DNA of 64,000 nt from NCBI GenBank assembly GCA_002457055.1, contig NTKT01000001.1, positions 186,001 through 250,000 of the forward strand. Direction: 5' to 3'. Both the position numbers and the translations under genes were made by a program. This DNA is from Rhodobacteraceae bacterium MED-G08. GTDB taxonomy: Bacteria; Pseudomonadota; Alphaproteobacteria; Rhodobacterales; Rhodobacteraceae. Below, piece by piece: positions 25,880 through 36,165 of the stretch. The notes beneath the pieces are model-generated. The model saw only the letters and a program-made list of their open reading frames with translations, made no database searches and had not been told where the DNA came from. Numbering within the stretch: the stretch's first letter is position 1; every line of letters starts with the position of its first letter.

Positions 25880-27919
25880 CTATGTCACATTGTTCAAAGC
25901 ATCCAAAAAAGCAGCTCCGAAACGGTCTGTCTTTTTAGGTCCAATTATCTTAGCCATCTCGTCCAAACTTTTGGGTTTAAGTTTTGCAATTTTAGAAAGC
26001 AAAGATGCTGAACAACTAAGCGGTTTTTCTACTCCCAGAGGTCCCCGAGACAACTTGAATTGAACGGCTAAAAGCAAATCATACATCTCCCCCTCCTTAG
26101 CACCAGCAAGTTTTTGCCGTCGGGGGTGCATGTGATCAACTTCTCCATTGATGACTGCAAGAAAAATAGTTCCAAATTTCTCTAATTTTTTTGTGCCCAC
26201 ACCATTAATCTGAGACATCTCATCAAGATTCAAGGGGCGTCTTTGAGACATATCGATTAGGGTCTTATCAGTAAAGATAATGTAGGCTGGCACTCCAGCA
26301 TTTTCAGCTAAAGCGCGCCGCTTTGCTTTAAGAGCGCTAAGCACTGGAGCATCATCATCGCTTATTAGTGTTTTTACAGAGTAGTCTCTTTTAGCTGACT
26401 TAATTATATCCGCTCGTAACGTTATACTTAGCTCACCCCGCAAAATTGGGAGCGCTTTTTCAGTCATTCTCAAACCTCCATACCTTTCAACATCCGGACG
26501 AATGAGATCATGACCCATCATTTGCCTGAAGATTGCTTTCCATTTTACTCGGTTTAACTCTTTGCCAACCCCAAATGTCGGTAATTTATCGTGGCCGTGA
26601 TTACTGACTTTCTCAGTGAAATTACCTTGCAAAATATCGATTAAATGTCCCACACCAAAATATTGATCAGTGCGCAAAATAGCGGATAACGCTTTACGCA
26701 CAGACTCCGTACCATCAAATGTTTCAGGTGGCCTCTCACACAAGTCACAATTTCCACATTTTATGTTCGTCTCTCCAAAATAATGAAGAAGATTAAGGCG
26801 ACGACACTCTAAAGCTTCAGCCAAACCTAAGAGGACATTAAAACGCCCATGATCAGCAGACTTCCTGTTAGATGGAGCAAGACCTTCATCTATCTGATTT
26901 CTACGAAATCGGATATCATCTGCACCATAAAGAGTTAGTGTTTCAGCGTAGCCACCATCTCTCCCAGCTCGTCCAATCTCCTGATAATAGCTTTCAATTG
27001 ATTTAGGTAAATCTGCATGCACCACCCATCTTATATCAGGCTTATCGACGCCCATACCAAATGCGACAGTAGCGACAACAACCAGACCATCTTCAAGAAC
27101 AAAGCGGCTTTCGACAACCTTGCGCCGATCTGCATCCATACCGCCATGATAGTAACATGAGTTATGTCCAGCTTCTTGCAATGCTTGGGCTAAACTTTCC
27201 GTTTTAGCCCTTGTTCCACAGTAAATAATACCCGATTGACCTTTGCGCTTGTCCACAAAATTCATAATTTGTATTCTAGGATTATCTTTGGGAACAAAAC
27301 TCAGATAAATATTTGGCCGGTCAAACCCATGCAAAAATACTTTTGGATCAGCACCACCAAAAAGTCGCTCAATTATTTCCTGTTGCGTCTCGTTATCTGC
27401 AGTTGCAGTAAATGCACACAAAGGGACACCAAGGCTATGCCTTAATTTCCCAATCATAAGATAATCTGGCCTAAAATCGTGCCCCCATTGACTAACACAG
27501 TGCGCCTCATCTACTGCTAAACATCTTACGTTAGATTTCCTCAAAATGTTTTGTATTTTGCTTGAAGCCAATCGCTCAGGAGCAACGTAAAGGAGCCTTA
27601 GATCGCCGGAAGTAATCTGTGAAAAAACAGTGTCTATCTCACTTGGAGTATTTCCTGAAGTTATAGCTCCTGCCGCTACACCAGCCGCTTTCAAACCACG
27701 GACTTGATCGCGCATTAGGGCAATCAGGGGCGAAATAACAACCGTAAGGCCGTCATTTAATAGAGCAGGCAACTGAAAACATAACGATTTTCCACCCCCT
27801 GTTGGCATTATTGCAAGAACGTTCTCACCACTGGCAACTGCATCAATTATTTGACGCTGACCGGGTCGAAATTCGCAGAAGCCAAAAACGTCTTTTAATA
27901 GGGTTTTGGCACTCACCAC
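25880..27919 (-). CDS. recQ: ATP-dependent DNA helicase RecQ
   Basis: A 3'-5' superfamily 2 helicase for recombination and stalled-fork repair. Its 679 residues contain FRPGQRQIIDAV (motif 0), MPTGGGKSLCFQLP (Walker A), AVDEAHCVSQWGHDFRPDY (DEAH plus aromatic-rich loop), and QEIGRAGRDGG (motif VI). The zinc cysteines CRRLNLLHYFGETNIKCGNC/C, the RQC winged helix and HRDC (NAGVPAYIIFTDKTLIDM) follow. A second HRDC-like segment lies at about residues 620-679 (SLLSKIAKLKPKSLDEMAKI), so tandem HRDC domains are likely. All catalytic motifs are intact. Confidence 0.96.
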   Translation of the reverse strand: MVSAKTLLKDVFGFCEFRPGQRQIIDAVASGENVLAIMPTGGGKSLCFQLPALLNDGLTVVISPLIALMRDQVRGLKAAGVAAGAITSGNTPSEIDTVFSQITSGDLRLLYVAPERLASSKIQNILRKSNVRCLAVDEAHCVSQWGHDFRPDYLMIGKLRHSLGVPLCAFTATADNETQQEIIERLFGGADPKVFLHGFDRPNIYLSFVPKDNPRIQIMNFVDKRKGQSGIIYCGTRAKTESLAQALQEAGHNSCYYHGGMDADRRKVVESRFVLEDGLVVVATVAFGMGVDKPDIRWVVHADLPKSIESYYQEIGRAGRDGGYAETLTLYGADDIRFRRNQIDEGLAPSNRKSADHGRFNVLLGLAEALECRRLNLLHYFGETNIKCGNCDLCERPPETFDGTESVRKALSAILRTDQYFGVGHLIDILQGNFTEKVSNHGHDKLPTFGVGKELNRVKWKAIFRQMMGHDLIRPDVERYGGLRMTEKALPILRGELSITLRADIIKSAKRDYSVKTLISDDDAPVLSALKAKRRALAENAGVPAYIIFTDKTLIDMSQRRPLNLDEMSQINGVGTKKLEKFGTIFLAVINGEVDHMHPRRQKLAGAKEGEMYDLLLAVQFKLSRGPLGVEKPLSCSASLLSKIAKLKPKSLDEMAKIIGPKKTDRFGAAFLDALNNVT

Positions 27920-28033
27920 AACATAACCTTAAGCCTTTTCCACAGTGGGATGTGTCCCACAGAGTGACCCTTTATACAAGTCATTTTCAAGACTATTTTA
28001 ATTATAAAAATTGGGTTGATTTTTTTTAAACTG

Positions 28034-28108
28034 TGGTGCCCGGGGGCGGATTTGAACCACCGACACGAGGATTTTCAGTCCACTGCTCTACCCCTGAGCT
28101 ACCCGGGC
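28034..28108 (-). tRNA. tRNA-Phe (anticodon GAA)
   Basis: A cloverleaf on the minus strand, 75 bases including encoded CCA. Acceptor GCCCGGG pairs with CCCGGGC. The D arm is GCTC/GAGC, and the T stem GGTGG/CCGCC encloses TTCAAAT. The anticodon loop CTGAAAA carries GAA. The anticodon stem GTGGA/TCCTC has one T-T mismatch at its second pair; all other stems are perfect. It sits downstream of recO. Confidence 0.95.
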
Positions 28109-28207
28109 ACATACGACAAAATGTCGTAGGTGCGAAGTATGTATGGTAAAGCAAAGAAGTTGTCCAGTGGCGTAATTTAATTTTGCAAAAATTCTCACAA
28201 GTAAAAG

Positions 28208-28945
28208 TTATAAAATTCCTGAGGAAACTTTGTGAGTGAGCAAATCGACAAACCGCTGTCTTTCCGAAACTGGCGAATTTACTGATAGTTCATTGAAAAC
28301 TTTTTTTGTCAAAAAATATCCTGTTAATTTTAAGCCATCTATAATGCTGCCCGAATTTTCAGACCCTTTTAAAATAATGGGTGGAAGGTGTAATAATTTT
28401 GGAGCCCACACTCCAGCTGCTTGTTCGCTAATGGCTCTCCCAGTCCTCGGCGATACATACCGCAGGTTGTTAGTACATCCAGAAACAGCACATTTTGACA
28501 AATCAAGCCCATAACCAAGTACACTCAACAATTCTAGTTCCCAATGAAGATACGCCAGAGGCCAGACCTTTGGCTGACTAAGAAGGTCTAACAAATCCTC
28601 TGTTGTTCTATAAAAATTATCGTACGCATGTCTCTCGGGTAAAACTCTGGATAAAATTGTACTTACAGTAGTTAAGCCCGCTGTCAGAATTCTATCATTC
28701 ATAGCATTAACAGTACGAGCCCTAACTAATTCAACTTTAAAAGACCCAAGGTGATCTTGTAAGCGTGCACTCCAAGTTAGATCGAGCTGAGCTCCCACCT
28801 GAAGTATTGGTGAGAACTTTCGTGATGCTCCACCCTTCACAACACCCAAATACCGTCCATAACCTGGGCAGAAGGTATCTATGATTAATGATGTTTCACC
28901 ATGCTTTCGTGTAGCTAATAATATCCCTACTGAGCGCCATTCCAT
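28208..28945 (-). CDS. recO: DNA repair protein RecO
   Basis: Recombination mediator that loads RecA with RecR on SSB-coated single-stranded DNA. The 245 residues have an N-terminal OB fold (WRSVGILLATRKHGETSLIID, then GRYLGVVKGGASRK) and a helical C-terminal region with part of the zinc-finger-like cysteines (CAVSGCTNNLRYVSPRTGRAIS). It is the last protein gene of the lepB-rnc-era-DUF1491-recO operon, 21 bases after DUF1491. Confidence 0.93.
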   Translation of the reverse strand: MEWRSVGILLATRKHGETSLIIDTFCPGYGRYLGVVKGGASRKFSPILQVGAQLDLTWSARLQDHLGSFKVELVRARTVNAMNDRILTAGLTTVSTILSRVLPERHAYDNFYRTTEDLLDLLSQPKVWPLAYLHWELELLSVLGYGLDLSKCAVSGCTNNLRYVSPRTGRAISEQAAGVWAPKLLHLPPIILKGSENSGSIIDGLKLTGYFLTKKVFNELSVNSPVSERQRFVDLLTHKVSSGIL

Positions 28946-28966
28946 TTCATAAAAATAGAATAATCC

Positions 28967-29287
28967 CTAAAATTCGTCTAGGTAATTTTGCCCGTTGGAA
29001 CTTTCTACTTCAATTATCCATAAATCTGGATCATTGGCTTTTTGCTTTTCTAAAAAAAAATCTATTTCCTCTTCTAGGCCCACCAAAATTTTTACCCATA
29101 CGTTTCTATTATTTTGAAGGTCGAAGGTCTTTTGGTGAAGTTCCGCAAATCCATCCATCTTGCTTATTTTTACTAAAATAGCCCCTGAATGGTCATCTCC
29201 ATGAGCCATTACATATGCGGAAATAGTTTGAAGTTCTAACCTTTTTAGGTAAGCCTGTACCCAAATTTTACTTCTCAGACGTGCCAT
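28967..29287 (-). CDS. DUF1491 family protein
   Basis: A 106-residue soluble protein of the alphaproteobacterial DUF1491 family. It begins RLRSKIWVQAYLKRLE, followed by GDDHSGAILVKI, and ends DPDLWIIEVESSNGQNYLDEF. Its ATG overlaps the era stop by one base. Position between era and recO is conserved across Rhodobacterales. Function unknown; no catalytic motif or export signal is visible. Confidence 0.87.
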   Translation of the reverse strand: MARLRSKIWVQAYLKRLELQTISAYVMAHGDDHSGAILVKISKMDGFAELHQKTFDLQNNRNVWVKILVGLEEEIDFFLEKQKANDPDLWIIEVESSNGQNYLDEF

Positions 29288-30189
29288 TAATTTCCATCAT
29301 TAAAATCAAGCCCCATTTCAGAATATCTTTCTGCTTCGTTTAGCCACTTTTCACGAACTTTAATTTGACAGAATAAATGCACTCTACACCCTAAAAAGCT
29401 TTCAAGCTCTTCGCGCGCCGCCATAGAAATAGCCTTGATCGTTTCACCGCGACCACCCAAAATAATGCCTTTGTGACCACCGCGGGAAACATAAATTATC
29501 TGATCAACCCTTACACTTCCATCCTTTCTATTACTCCAAGTTTCTGTTTCCACAGTTAGCTGATAAGGAAGCTCTTGATGTAGTCTAAGAATGAGTTTTT
29601 CGCGCGTAATCTCTGCTGCAATCATTTTCAATGGTAGATCGGCGATTTGATCCTCAGGATAAAGCCATGGACCATCTGGCATTTTATCTGCTAACCACAG
29701 TTTTAGATCTTTTGTTCCAAATCCCCTGTCAGCAGAAATTAAAAATGTTTTTGAAAAACTGAAAAGCTCATTCAACTGCTTGGTTAAAGACAAAAGCACT
29801 GGCGACTTAACTATATCAATTTTATTAATAGCAAGTACAACCGACCGGTTCTTACTAGAATTAGAAAGATCTCTAAGAATCCTTTCCACGCCCTCAGTTA
29901 GACCTCTATGAGCCTCGATAAGCAAAACAATCACATCAGCATCTGCCGCCCCATCCCAAGCAGCGGCTACCATAGCCCTATCCAGTCGACGTCTCGGTTT
30001 AAACAAACCGGGAGTGTCAACAAATACTATCTGAGCGCTATCCACGATTACAATCCCTCTAATTTTAGTACGGGTCGTTTGAACTTTATGAGTAACGATG
30101 GAAACTTTAGAGCCCACAAAATGATTCAAAAGCGTAGACTTTCCAGCATTTGGTTCTCCGATGAGGGCCACAAAGCCTGCTTTCTTCAT
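29287..30189 (-). CDS. era: GTPase Era
   Basis: An essential GTPase assisting 16S rRNA 3'-end maturation and 30S assembly. The 300-residue protein has G1 [10 protein letters not shown]3 DTPG and G4 NKID, and a C-terminal KH domain with [18 protein letters not shown]. The start overlaps the rnc stop by 4 bases (ATGA), the usual rnc-era coupling linking RNA processing and ribosome assembly. All GTPase motifs are intact. Confidence 0.97.
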   Translation of the reverse strand: MKKAGFVALIGEPNAGKSTLLNHFVGSKVSIVTHKVQTTRTKIRGIVIVDSAQIVFVDTPGLFKPRRRLDRAMVAAAWDGAADADVIVLLIEAHRGLTEGVERILRDLSNSSKNRSVVLAINKIDIVKSPVLLSLTKQLNELFSFSKTFLISADRGFGTKDLKLWLADKMPDGPWLYPEDQIADLPLKMIAAEITREKLILRLHQELPYQLTVETETWSNRKDGSVRVDQIIYVSRGGHKGIILGGRGETIKAISMAAREELESFLGCRVHLFCQIKVREKWLNEAERYSEMGLDFNDGN

Positions 30190-30872
30190 TCTTGATCCTT
30201 TAAAGTTTCCATAAGCATTCTAGCTGCGGCTTGCTCAGCGTCTCGCTTATTGCCAGCCTCCGCAATGGTTTTTTCCCCAGTTTGCAGTTTCACTTGTATT
30301 TTAAAAATAGGCGAATGATCAGGCCCAGAACGATTAATAAGCGTATAAACTGGTGGTTCAAGTTGTCGAGCTTGAGCCCATTCTTGCAGCCTCGTTTTGG
30401 AGTCCCTTGCATCTAACTCAACATTAGAAATTCTTCTCTCCCATAATCTCAAAACTACATCTTTTGCAGCTTGAAACCCCCCATCTAAATAAATTGCAGC
30501 CAATACAGCTTCCATTGCGTCTCCGAGAACAGCATTTTTACGTCGCCCACCCGTAATCATCTCAGAACGGCCCAATTTCAAAACCAATCCAATATCTATT
30601 TCTTGCGCCACACCAGAGCAGGCTTCTTTTCTAACAAGGGCATTAAAACGGGGAGCCAGCTTCCCTTCAGACGCCTTTGGATCCTGTTTGGCTATAGCTT
30701 CTGCTACGGTTAGACCCAGAACTCTATCACCAATAAACTCCAACCGTTGATTGTCAGATCTATTTGTTGAAGAAAAAGAAGGATGAGTAAGTGCCTCCAA
30801 GAGATACTTCGGATCTTTGAATGTATATCCTAAGCGCTTCTCAAATTTTTCAATATCAATGGATTTTTTCAC
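30186..30872 (-). CDS. rnc: Ribonuclease III
   Basis: A double-strand-specific endoribonuclease for rRNA and mRNA processing. The 228 residues carry the catalytic signature [12 protein letters not shown] near residue 40, the second acidic cluster [17 protein letters not shown], and a C-terminal double-stranded RNA-binding domain ([31 protein letters not shown]). The start is a GTG overlapping the lepB stop (GTGA). Confidence 0.96.
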   Translation of the reverse strand: MKKSIDIEKFEKRLGYTFKDPKYLLEALTHPSFSSTNRSDNQRLEFIGDRVLGLTVAEAIAKQDPKASEGKLAPRFNALVRKEACSGVAQEIDIGLVLKLGRSEMITGGRRKNAVLGDAMEAVLAAIYLDGGFQAAKDVVLRLWERRISNVELDARDSKTRLQEWAQARQLEPPVYTLINRSGPDHSPIFKIQVKLQTGEKTIAEAGNKRDAEQAAARMLMETLKDQE

Positions 30873-31702
30873 TCAATACCCTCGAAAAAACGATCACCCC
30901 TCCATGTCCAGAAGGCAAACATAGATCTACCAGCGGAAGAAAGAAGTACTCTGTCTGCTCTGCCAACAAGGTTTTCAAAAGGTACAAACCCTACACCACC
31001 TCTTGATTGCGATATACGGCTATCACTTGAATTGTCCCTATTATCTCCCAAAAAGAAATAATGCCCTACTGGCACATGATAAACAGGGGTATCATCTACT
31101 GTTTGACGCATAAAATTCAAAATAGAGTGCGAAACTCCATTTGGTAAAGTTTCAACAAATTTTTCCTTCTCACAAATGCCATTTTGCTCAACGACCTCAT
31201 TTGCACAGCGAGGCATATTTCTAAATGGTCCTTGTGGCGCCTTTACTTCGTCAAACGTACCATCGGGTATAACTTCTACCGGAGTTCCATTTATAAATAC
31301 TAATCCATTTTTTATTTGTACTTTTTCACCAGGCAGAGCTATCAATCTTTTAATATAGTCTTGACCATTTGAAGGGTGACGAAACACAACTACATCGCCA
31401 CGCTTTGGCTCGGCTCCCAATATTCTCTTATTACCCCCACGCAGAAAACCACATATGTCTTCTGCTTCGATATTTAGTCCAATAGCCGCTATTCTTACAG
31501 TAGGGCACGATGCATATGAATAACCATAGGACATTTTATTGACGAACAAAAAATCACCAATTAAAAGAGTGTCTTTCATTGAGCCAGATGGGATCCAAAA
31601 TGGTTGGAAAAATAAGGTCCTGAAAATACCAGCCAAAATAAGAGCAAATATTATTGTTTTTATGGTTTCGAGAAAACCTTCTTTTTTTTTTGGTTTAGCC
31701 AT
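30869..31702 (-). CDS. lepB: Signal peptidase I
   Basis: An inner-membrane serine protease that removes Sec/Tat signal peptides. It has an N-terminal membrane anchor ([17 protein letters not shown]) and the catalytic serine in [14 protein letters not shown]. The general-base lysine is in [16 protein letters not shown], and the C-terminal box is [11 protein letters not shown]. It is 277 residues, with a sizeable insertion containing extra cysteines ([29 protein letters not shown]), as often in Rhodobacterales. It begins the lepB-rnc-era-DUF1491-recO run. Confidence 0.96.
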   Translation of the reverse strand: MAKPKKKEGFLETIKTIIFALILAGIFRTLFFQPFWIPSGSMKDTLLIGDFLFVNKMSYGYSYASCPTVRIAAIGLNIEAEDICGFLRGGNKRILGAEPKRGDVVVFRHPSNGQDYIKRLIALPGEKVQIKNGLVFINGTPVEVIPDGTFDEVKAPQGPFRNMPRCANEVVEQNGICEKEKFVETLPNGVSHSILNFMRQTVDDTPVYHVPVGHYFFLGDNRDNSSDSRISQSRGGVGFVPFENLVGRADRVLLSSAGRSMFAFWTWRGDRFFEGIE

Positions 31703-31754
31703 CCCAAGTGCTCCCTAAACTAATACTCTCTAATGCTATCTTGGTGAGATCGTG

Positions 31755-32156
31755 TCAAGCCAAAGGCTGTGCATCGATAATTACTATAGCATGTGCCCAA
31801 GGATGATCATCAGTAAGTGAAACGTGAAGAGTTGCTAAGTGTCCTTCAGGTGTCAAATCTTCCAAGCGCTTCTTTGCCCAGCCAGTAAGTGTCATCACCG
31901 GTTGCCCTGTCTCGATGTTACTTACTGCCATATCTTTCCATGAAATACCCATACGGAGACCTGTGCCAAGTGCTTTTGAACAAGCCTCCTTGGCTGCCCA
32001 ACGTTTTGCTAGCGTACCAGCTTCATCTTTTCGTCGCATTGCTTTGGCTTGTTCGTTTTTTGTAAAAACTCTGTTCCTAAATCTATCACCGTGACGAATA
32101 AGAACCTTATTAATCCTGTCTATGTTGGCTAAGTCTGTTCCTGTACCGATAATCAA
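31755..32156 (-). CDS. acpS: Holo-[acyl-carrier-protein] synthase
   Basis: Transfers 4'-phosphopantetheine from CoA to acyl carrier protein. The 133-residue protein shows [13 protein letters not shown] with the metal-binding aspartate near the start and the second motif [15 protein letters not shown]. The start codon is a TTG overlapping the pdxJ stop (TTGA), a coupling seen for pdxJ-acpS in many proteobacteria. Confidence 0.95.
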   Translation of the reverse strand: MIIGTGTDLANIDRINKVLIRHGDRFRNRVFTKNEQAKAMRRKDEAGTLAKRWAAKEACSKALGTGLRMGISWKDMAVSNIETGQPVMTLTGWAKKRLEDLTPEGHLATLHVSLTDDHPWAHAIVIIDAQPLA

Positions 32157-32905
32157 CTGGCGCGAGCCTCTCCGATGAGTTTTTTCATTTTTTTAATTGA
32201 ATTTCCAAGACCATTAAATACGGCGTCACTAATTAAAAAATGTCCAATATTTAATTCTTTTAATTCTTGAAATGCTGCAATCCTGGAAACAGTGTCATAA
32301 GTCAGGCCATGACCTGCGTGCACCTCAAGACCTATGTAGTTTGCATATCCACACATATTCTTTAAATTTTCAAATTCGGTTTCACATTTTGACTGATTTT
32401 GTTCATAATAATAATCACAATAAGCACCCGTATGAAGCTCAACTACAGCCGCGCCAACCCTCTTCGCTGCTTCAACTTGAGCAGGCACTGCGGCAATGAA
32501 TAAAGAAACTCTGCAGCCTGAATCACTTAACGGTTTAATAAATTCTCTCAACTTATTTTCTTCTTTCAAAACGTCTAAACCACCCTCTGTAGTCCGCTCC
32601 TCTCTCTTTTCTGGTACGAGGCATACAGCATGGGGTTTATGCTTGAGCGCTATTTTCTGCATTTCTTCCGTAGCGGCCATCTCAAAATTCAACGGGATGT
32701 TCAAAGCTGCAATCAATCCATCAATATCCTCATCTCGAATATGGCGCCGGTCCTCTCTAAGATGTGCTGTAATGCCGTCCGCTCCCTCATTTTGGGCTAG
32801 AATAGCTGCCTCTACAGGATCAGGATACATACTACCCCTAGCATTTCGAATAGTGGCAACGTGATCAATATTTACACCCAGTCTCACATGACGTTCTGGT
32901 AACAT
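32153..32905 (-). CDS. pdxJ: Pyridoxine 5'-phosphate synthase
   Basis: Condenses 1-deoxyxylulose 5-phosphate with aminoacetone phosphate to make vitamin B6. It is a 250-residue TIM barrel with [42 protein letters not shown] and [16 protein letters not shown] 32905, with TTGGAG 7 bases upstream, is chosen over a TTG four codons earlier whose codon is part of that Shine-Dalgarno. It is coupled to acpS downstream. Confidence 0.96.
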   Translation of the reverse strand: MLPERHVRLGVNIDHVATIRNARGSMYPDPVEAAILAQNEGADGITAHLREDRRHIRDEDIDGLIAALNIPLNFEMAATEEMQKIALKHKPHAVCLVPEKREERTTEGGLDVLKEENKLREFIKPLSDSGCRVSLFIAAVPAQVEAAKRVGAAVVELHTGAYCDYYYEQNQSKCETEFENLKNMCGYANYIGLEVHAGHGLTYDTVSRIAAFQELKELNIGHFLISDAVFNGLGNSIKKMKKLIGEARAS

Positions 32906-32929
32906 ACAAATCTCCAAGTAAGTTTATAT

Positions 32930-33568
32930 TTATTTACGAAACTTAGTACTTTTCTCTTTAATTTCTCTCAGTTTTTCTCGAAGGCGACCTTTGCGTCTGT
33001 TCTGATAAGCACGAATTAATGGCAAGCTGATCATCCAGCAAACAGAAGCCGCTATGATCCCTGGGAAAATTCCGCCGATAAGGTATGGAAAGAAAACGTC
33101 CTGGTAAAATATTATTAGGTCATTCCATTCAACGGGACCACCAATGATAATAGAATAAAGATTAGATTTTAAGTCAAGGAAAGCACCTAGAAATAAAGAC
33201 ACCAAATTTTCACCATCATGACCCAATCCCTCACTTGCCAGTAAGAATTCACCAGTGCGGAGGGATATAATTCCAATAGGAATATATGTAAGAGGATTAC
33301 CAAAAAATGTGGCAAGCAAGGCAGCCAAAACATTTCCCCTTAAAATAAACGCAATTGTTCCTGCAACTATAAAGTGAAGCCCATAAAATGGTGTAAAAGT
33401 TGTAAATACACCAGCCCAAATACCTCTGGCAATTTTCTCTGGGTTATCAGGTAATCGGTGTAGGCGATGCTTTACATACAATGCTGCCCTGGTCCAACCA
33501 CCTTTTGGCCAAAGTAGGAATTGAACTAATGAGCCCCATGACCTCTTTTCTCTCCGCTTAAAAACCAT
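32930..33568 (-). CDS. DUF2062 domain-containing membrane protein
   Basis: A 212-residue inner-membrane protein with the DUF2062 domain. It starts with basic residues and KGGWTRAALYVKHRLHRLPDNP, then three to four hydrophobic segments including FTPFYGLHFIVAGTIAFILRG and FFGNPLTYIPIG. The GNPxT motif is characteristic. ATG 33568, behind GAGGTG, is preferred to a TTG upstream. It sits between rsh and pdxJ, as in other Rhodobacterales. Function unknown. Confidence 0.88.
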   Translation of the reverse strand: MVFKRREKRSWGSLVQFLLWPKGGWTRAALYVKHRLHRLPDNPEKIARGIWAGVFTTFTPFYGLHFIVAGTIAFILRGNVLAALLATFFGNPLTYIPIGIISLRTGEFLLASEGLGHDGENLVSLFLGAFLDLKSNLYSIIIGGPVEWNDLIIFYQDVFFPYLIGGIFPGIIAASVCWMISLPLIRAYQNRRKGRLREKLREIKEKSTKFRK

Positions 33569-33588
33569 GATGCACCTCAAATAGTCGA

Positions 33589-35712
33589 CTAGCTGCCATG
33601 ATTTCCGCTTCTTCTGGTGCGGGCCACCGTGGCGACGGCGTTTTCTGCATCCAACCTTGATAAGATCGCATGTAAGTGCTCAACATCTCGTAAATCCACA
33701 GTAAGTATTAATTTAAAGAAGTCCGGCTTGCGATCTAAAAACTCCATATCCGAGATATTCGCACCTAAATCACCAACAATTGTGCAAACTCTTCCCAAAA
33801 CACCAGCATCATTACTTATAGTCATTTCTAGGGTGATTGGATAAATTGAGGGATGCTTGCCGGCATGCCAATGCAAGTCCAACCACAAATCCATATTATC
33901 TTCAAAACTTGCCAATGTGGAACAATCAATTGAGTGAACTGATACGCCCTTTCCACTGGTTGCTATGCCTACTATTCTCTCACCTGGTAAAGGTTGACAG
34001 CAAGGTCTTCGATTAAATGATTGTCCCTCCGCGAGACCTATCACTGCAAGCTTTTGATCAATTTCAGGTTCTTTCGCTGTAGAAAAATCTGGAAATATGA
34101 TGTTTATTACATCCCTCGGCTGCAACTCTGCGCTTCCCAATCTAGCATATAACTCTTGAACATCATTAATTCGAAGTTTCTTGGCTGTATTTTCTAAAGC
34201 TTTGTCTGTTGCTCTCTTACCAAAGTGCTCAAATGCTGCCCTCAAAAGTTGTTGCCCCATAATGATATATTTATCACGATCTGCTTCGCGCAGCGCGCGT
34301 CTAATTGCTGTCTTCGCCTTGCCAGTCTCTGTCATTTCAAGCCATGTGGCTTGCGGTTCTTGCCCCATTGCCGTAAGAATTTCTATAGATTGGCCATTTC
34401 TTAACCTTGTCCAAAGAGGTGCTCGCAACCCATCTATTTTTGCACCAACACAAGAATTTCCAATACGAGTATGAATTGCATATGCGAAATCAATTGGTGT
34501 TGCGCCCTTTGGTAGCTTTATGACTTCACCCTTTGGGGAAAAGCAAAAGACCTTATCAGAATACATTTCTAGCTTCACAGCCTCTAAAAATGCTTCATGG
34601 TCTTCCTCTGTATTAAACTCCTCAATTAAGCTAGTTATCCATTTCACAGGATCAACGGTAAACGGGTTCTCACTTCTAACACCATCTCTATATGCCCAAT
34701 GTGCTGCGATACCACTTTCAGCAACATCGTGCATTAGCTGGGTTCGTATTTGGACCTCCACACGGCGAGCGTTTCTACCTGAAACTGTAGTGTGAATAGA
34801 CCGATATCCGTTAGATTTCGGTTGAGAGATATAATCCTTGAACCGGCCTGGGACTGCGCGCCAACGCTTATGAATTACGCCAAGTACACGGTAGCATTCC
34901 TCATCACTACTGCATATTATTCTAAATCCATATATATCTGACAGACGCGAAAAGGAAAGCGCTTTCTCTTGCATTTTGCGCCAAATAGAATATGGCTTTT
35001 TTGCTCTACCTTCAATTTTAGCCTGAATTCCGGATGCCTCTAATTCTGAATGCATATCATCAGTTATTCTTTGAACAACATCACCAGTTTCTTTTTGTAA
35101 AACTATAAATCGTCTTATTATTGATGCCCGGCCCTCGGAATTAAGTACACGAAAGGCAAGATCTTCAAGATCCTCTCTAATCGACTGCATGCCCATTCGG
35201 CCCGCTAGAGGAGCATATATTTCCATAGTCTCACGAGCCTTCTGGAGTTGCTTTTCAGGCTTCATCGATTTTATTGTTCGCATATTGTGCAAACGATCTG
35301 CGAGTTTAACTAAAATTACTCTGACATCCTGTGCAATTGCCATGAGCAGTTTACGCACATTTTCTGCCTCTTTAGTCTCGGTAGAGGTCAATTGCATATT
35401 TGTTAGTTTTGTAACACCATCCACTAAATCAGCAATTTCTGAAGTGAACTGTTTTGTGATTTCGTCTTTGTTTGAAGACGTATCCTCGATGGTATCATGT
35501 AATAAGGCAGTTATAATTGTTGCGTCATCTAACTGCTGATCAACCAGTATCTCAGCTACTGCAACAGGATGAGAAAAATACTTTTCTCCAGACTTTCTAA
35601 ATTGCCCCTCATGCTTTATTTGCCCATATTTATGGGCGTTTACAATCATCTCAAAATTAGATTTTGGATTGTAATTTTGTATCCGAGTGGCAAGCTCTTC
35701 TGCAGTTAACAT
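33589..35712 (-). CDS. Bifunctional (p)ppGpp synthetase/hydrolase (Rsh/SpoT)
   Basis: Makes and degrades the stringent-response alarmone. The 707 residues are arranged as an HD hydrolase (HPVAVAEILV, ALLHDTIEDT, intact), a synthetase (GRAKKPYSIWRKMQ, SDIYGFRI, NGYRSIHTTVSG), TGS (VFCFSPKGEVIKLPKGATP), a conserved-cysteine region (NRRPCCQPLPGERIVG) and a C-terminal ACT domain (VLGRVCTIVGDLGANISD). Both active sites look complete, so it is probably the single Rsh enzyme of the cell. It lies directly after rpoZ, echoing the rpoZ-spoT order of other proteobacteria. Confidence 0.95.
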   Translation of the reverse strand: MLTAEELATRIQNYNPKSNFEMIVNAHKYGQIKHEGQFRKSGEKYFSHPVAVAEILVDQQLDDATIITALLHDTIEDTSSNKDEITKQFTSEIADLVDGVTKLTNMQLTSTETKEAENVRKLLMAIAQDVRVILVKLADRLHNMRTIKSMKPEKQLQKARETMEIYAPLAGRMGMQSIREDLEDLAFRVLNSEGRASIIRRFIVLQKETGDVVQRITDDMHSELEASGIQAKIEGRAKKPYSIWRKMQEKALSFSRLSDIYGFRIICSSDEECYRVLGVIHKRWRAVPGRFKDYISQPKSNGYRSIHTTVSGRNARRVEVQIRTQLMHDVAESGIAAHWAYRDGVRSENPFTVDPVKWITSLIEEFNTEEDHEAFLEAVKLEMYSDKVFCFSPKGEVIKLPKGATPIDFAYAIHTRIGNSCVGAKIDGLRAPLWTRLRNGQSIEILTAMGQEPQATWLEMTETGKAKTAIRRALREADRDKYIIMGQQLLRAAFEHFGKRATDKALENTAKKLRINDVQELYARLGSAELQPRDVINIIFPDFSTAKEPEIDQKLAVIGLAEGQSFNRRPCCQPLPGERIVGIATSGKGVSVHSIDCSTLASFEDNMDLWLDLHWHAGKHPSIYPITLEMTISNDAGVLGRVCTIVGDLGANISDMEFLDRKPDFFKLILTVDLRDVEHLHAILSRLDAENAVATVARTRRSGNHGS

Positions 35713-35735
35713 TTGTCAGACCCTCAGGCCGCAGA

Positions 35736-36095
35736 TTATCCTTTATCTTGAGCAGCCATAAGTGCGCGAAGCAATTTTTCTTCGCTCATATCATCATCCT
35801 CAGCGCGGTCACTATCATCACCACCACCCATCAGTACTGCCATTGAGTCATCCTCAGGAAGGTCAACCTCGATTTGAGTTTGATTGCTCTCTATTAACCT
35901 CTCACGCAATTCATCAGCGGTTTGTGTTTCATCGGCAATTTCTCTGAGAGATACAACTGGATTTTTATCATTATCACGCTGAACAGTTAGCGATGAACCA
36001 GAAGAGATTTCTCTAGCCCGGTGCGCAGCCAACATTACTAACTCAAATCTATTAGGAACCTTATCTACACAATCTTCAACTGTGACCCGTGCCAT
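35736..36095 (-). CDS. rpoZ: DNA-directed RNA polymerase omega subunit
   Basis: The small RNA polymerase subunit that stabilises beta' and contributes to ppGpp binding. The N-terminal half is conserved ([23 protein letters not shown] split as [12 protein letters not shown] and [17 protein letters not shown]), with [14 protein letters not shown] following. The C-terminal tail is long and acidic ([20 protein letters not shown]), giving 119 residues, longer than the enterobacterial protein but normal for Rhodobacterales. It is followed by rsh 23 bases downstream. Confidence 0.95.
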   Translation of the reverse strand: MARVTVEDCVDKVPNRFELVMLAAHRAREISSGSSLTVQRDNDKNPVVSLREIADETQTADELRERLIESNQTQIEVDLPEDDSMAVLMGGGDDSDRAEDDDMSEEKLLRALMAAQDKG

Positions 36096-36165
36096 GATTT
36101 TCTCCTAGATATATCCTTGCAGACTCAGGCTTCTAGTAGATCAATCTGAAAATTACAAGAGTTGT

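Noticed and set aside
32496-32864. 122-codon ORF opposite pdxJ
   Set aside because: Antisense to conserved pdxJ codons; not a plausible protein.
35762-35947. Histidine-rich ORF opposite rpoZ
   Set aside because: It is the antisense of the acidic tail of omega; no Shine-Dalgarno, so an artefact of codon composition.
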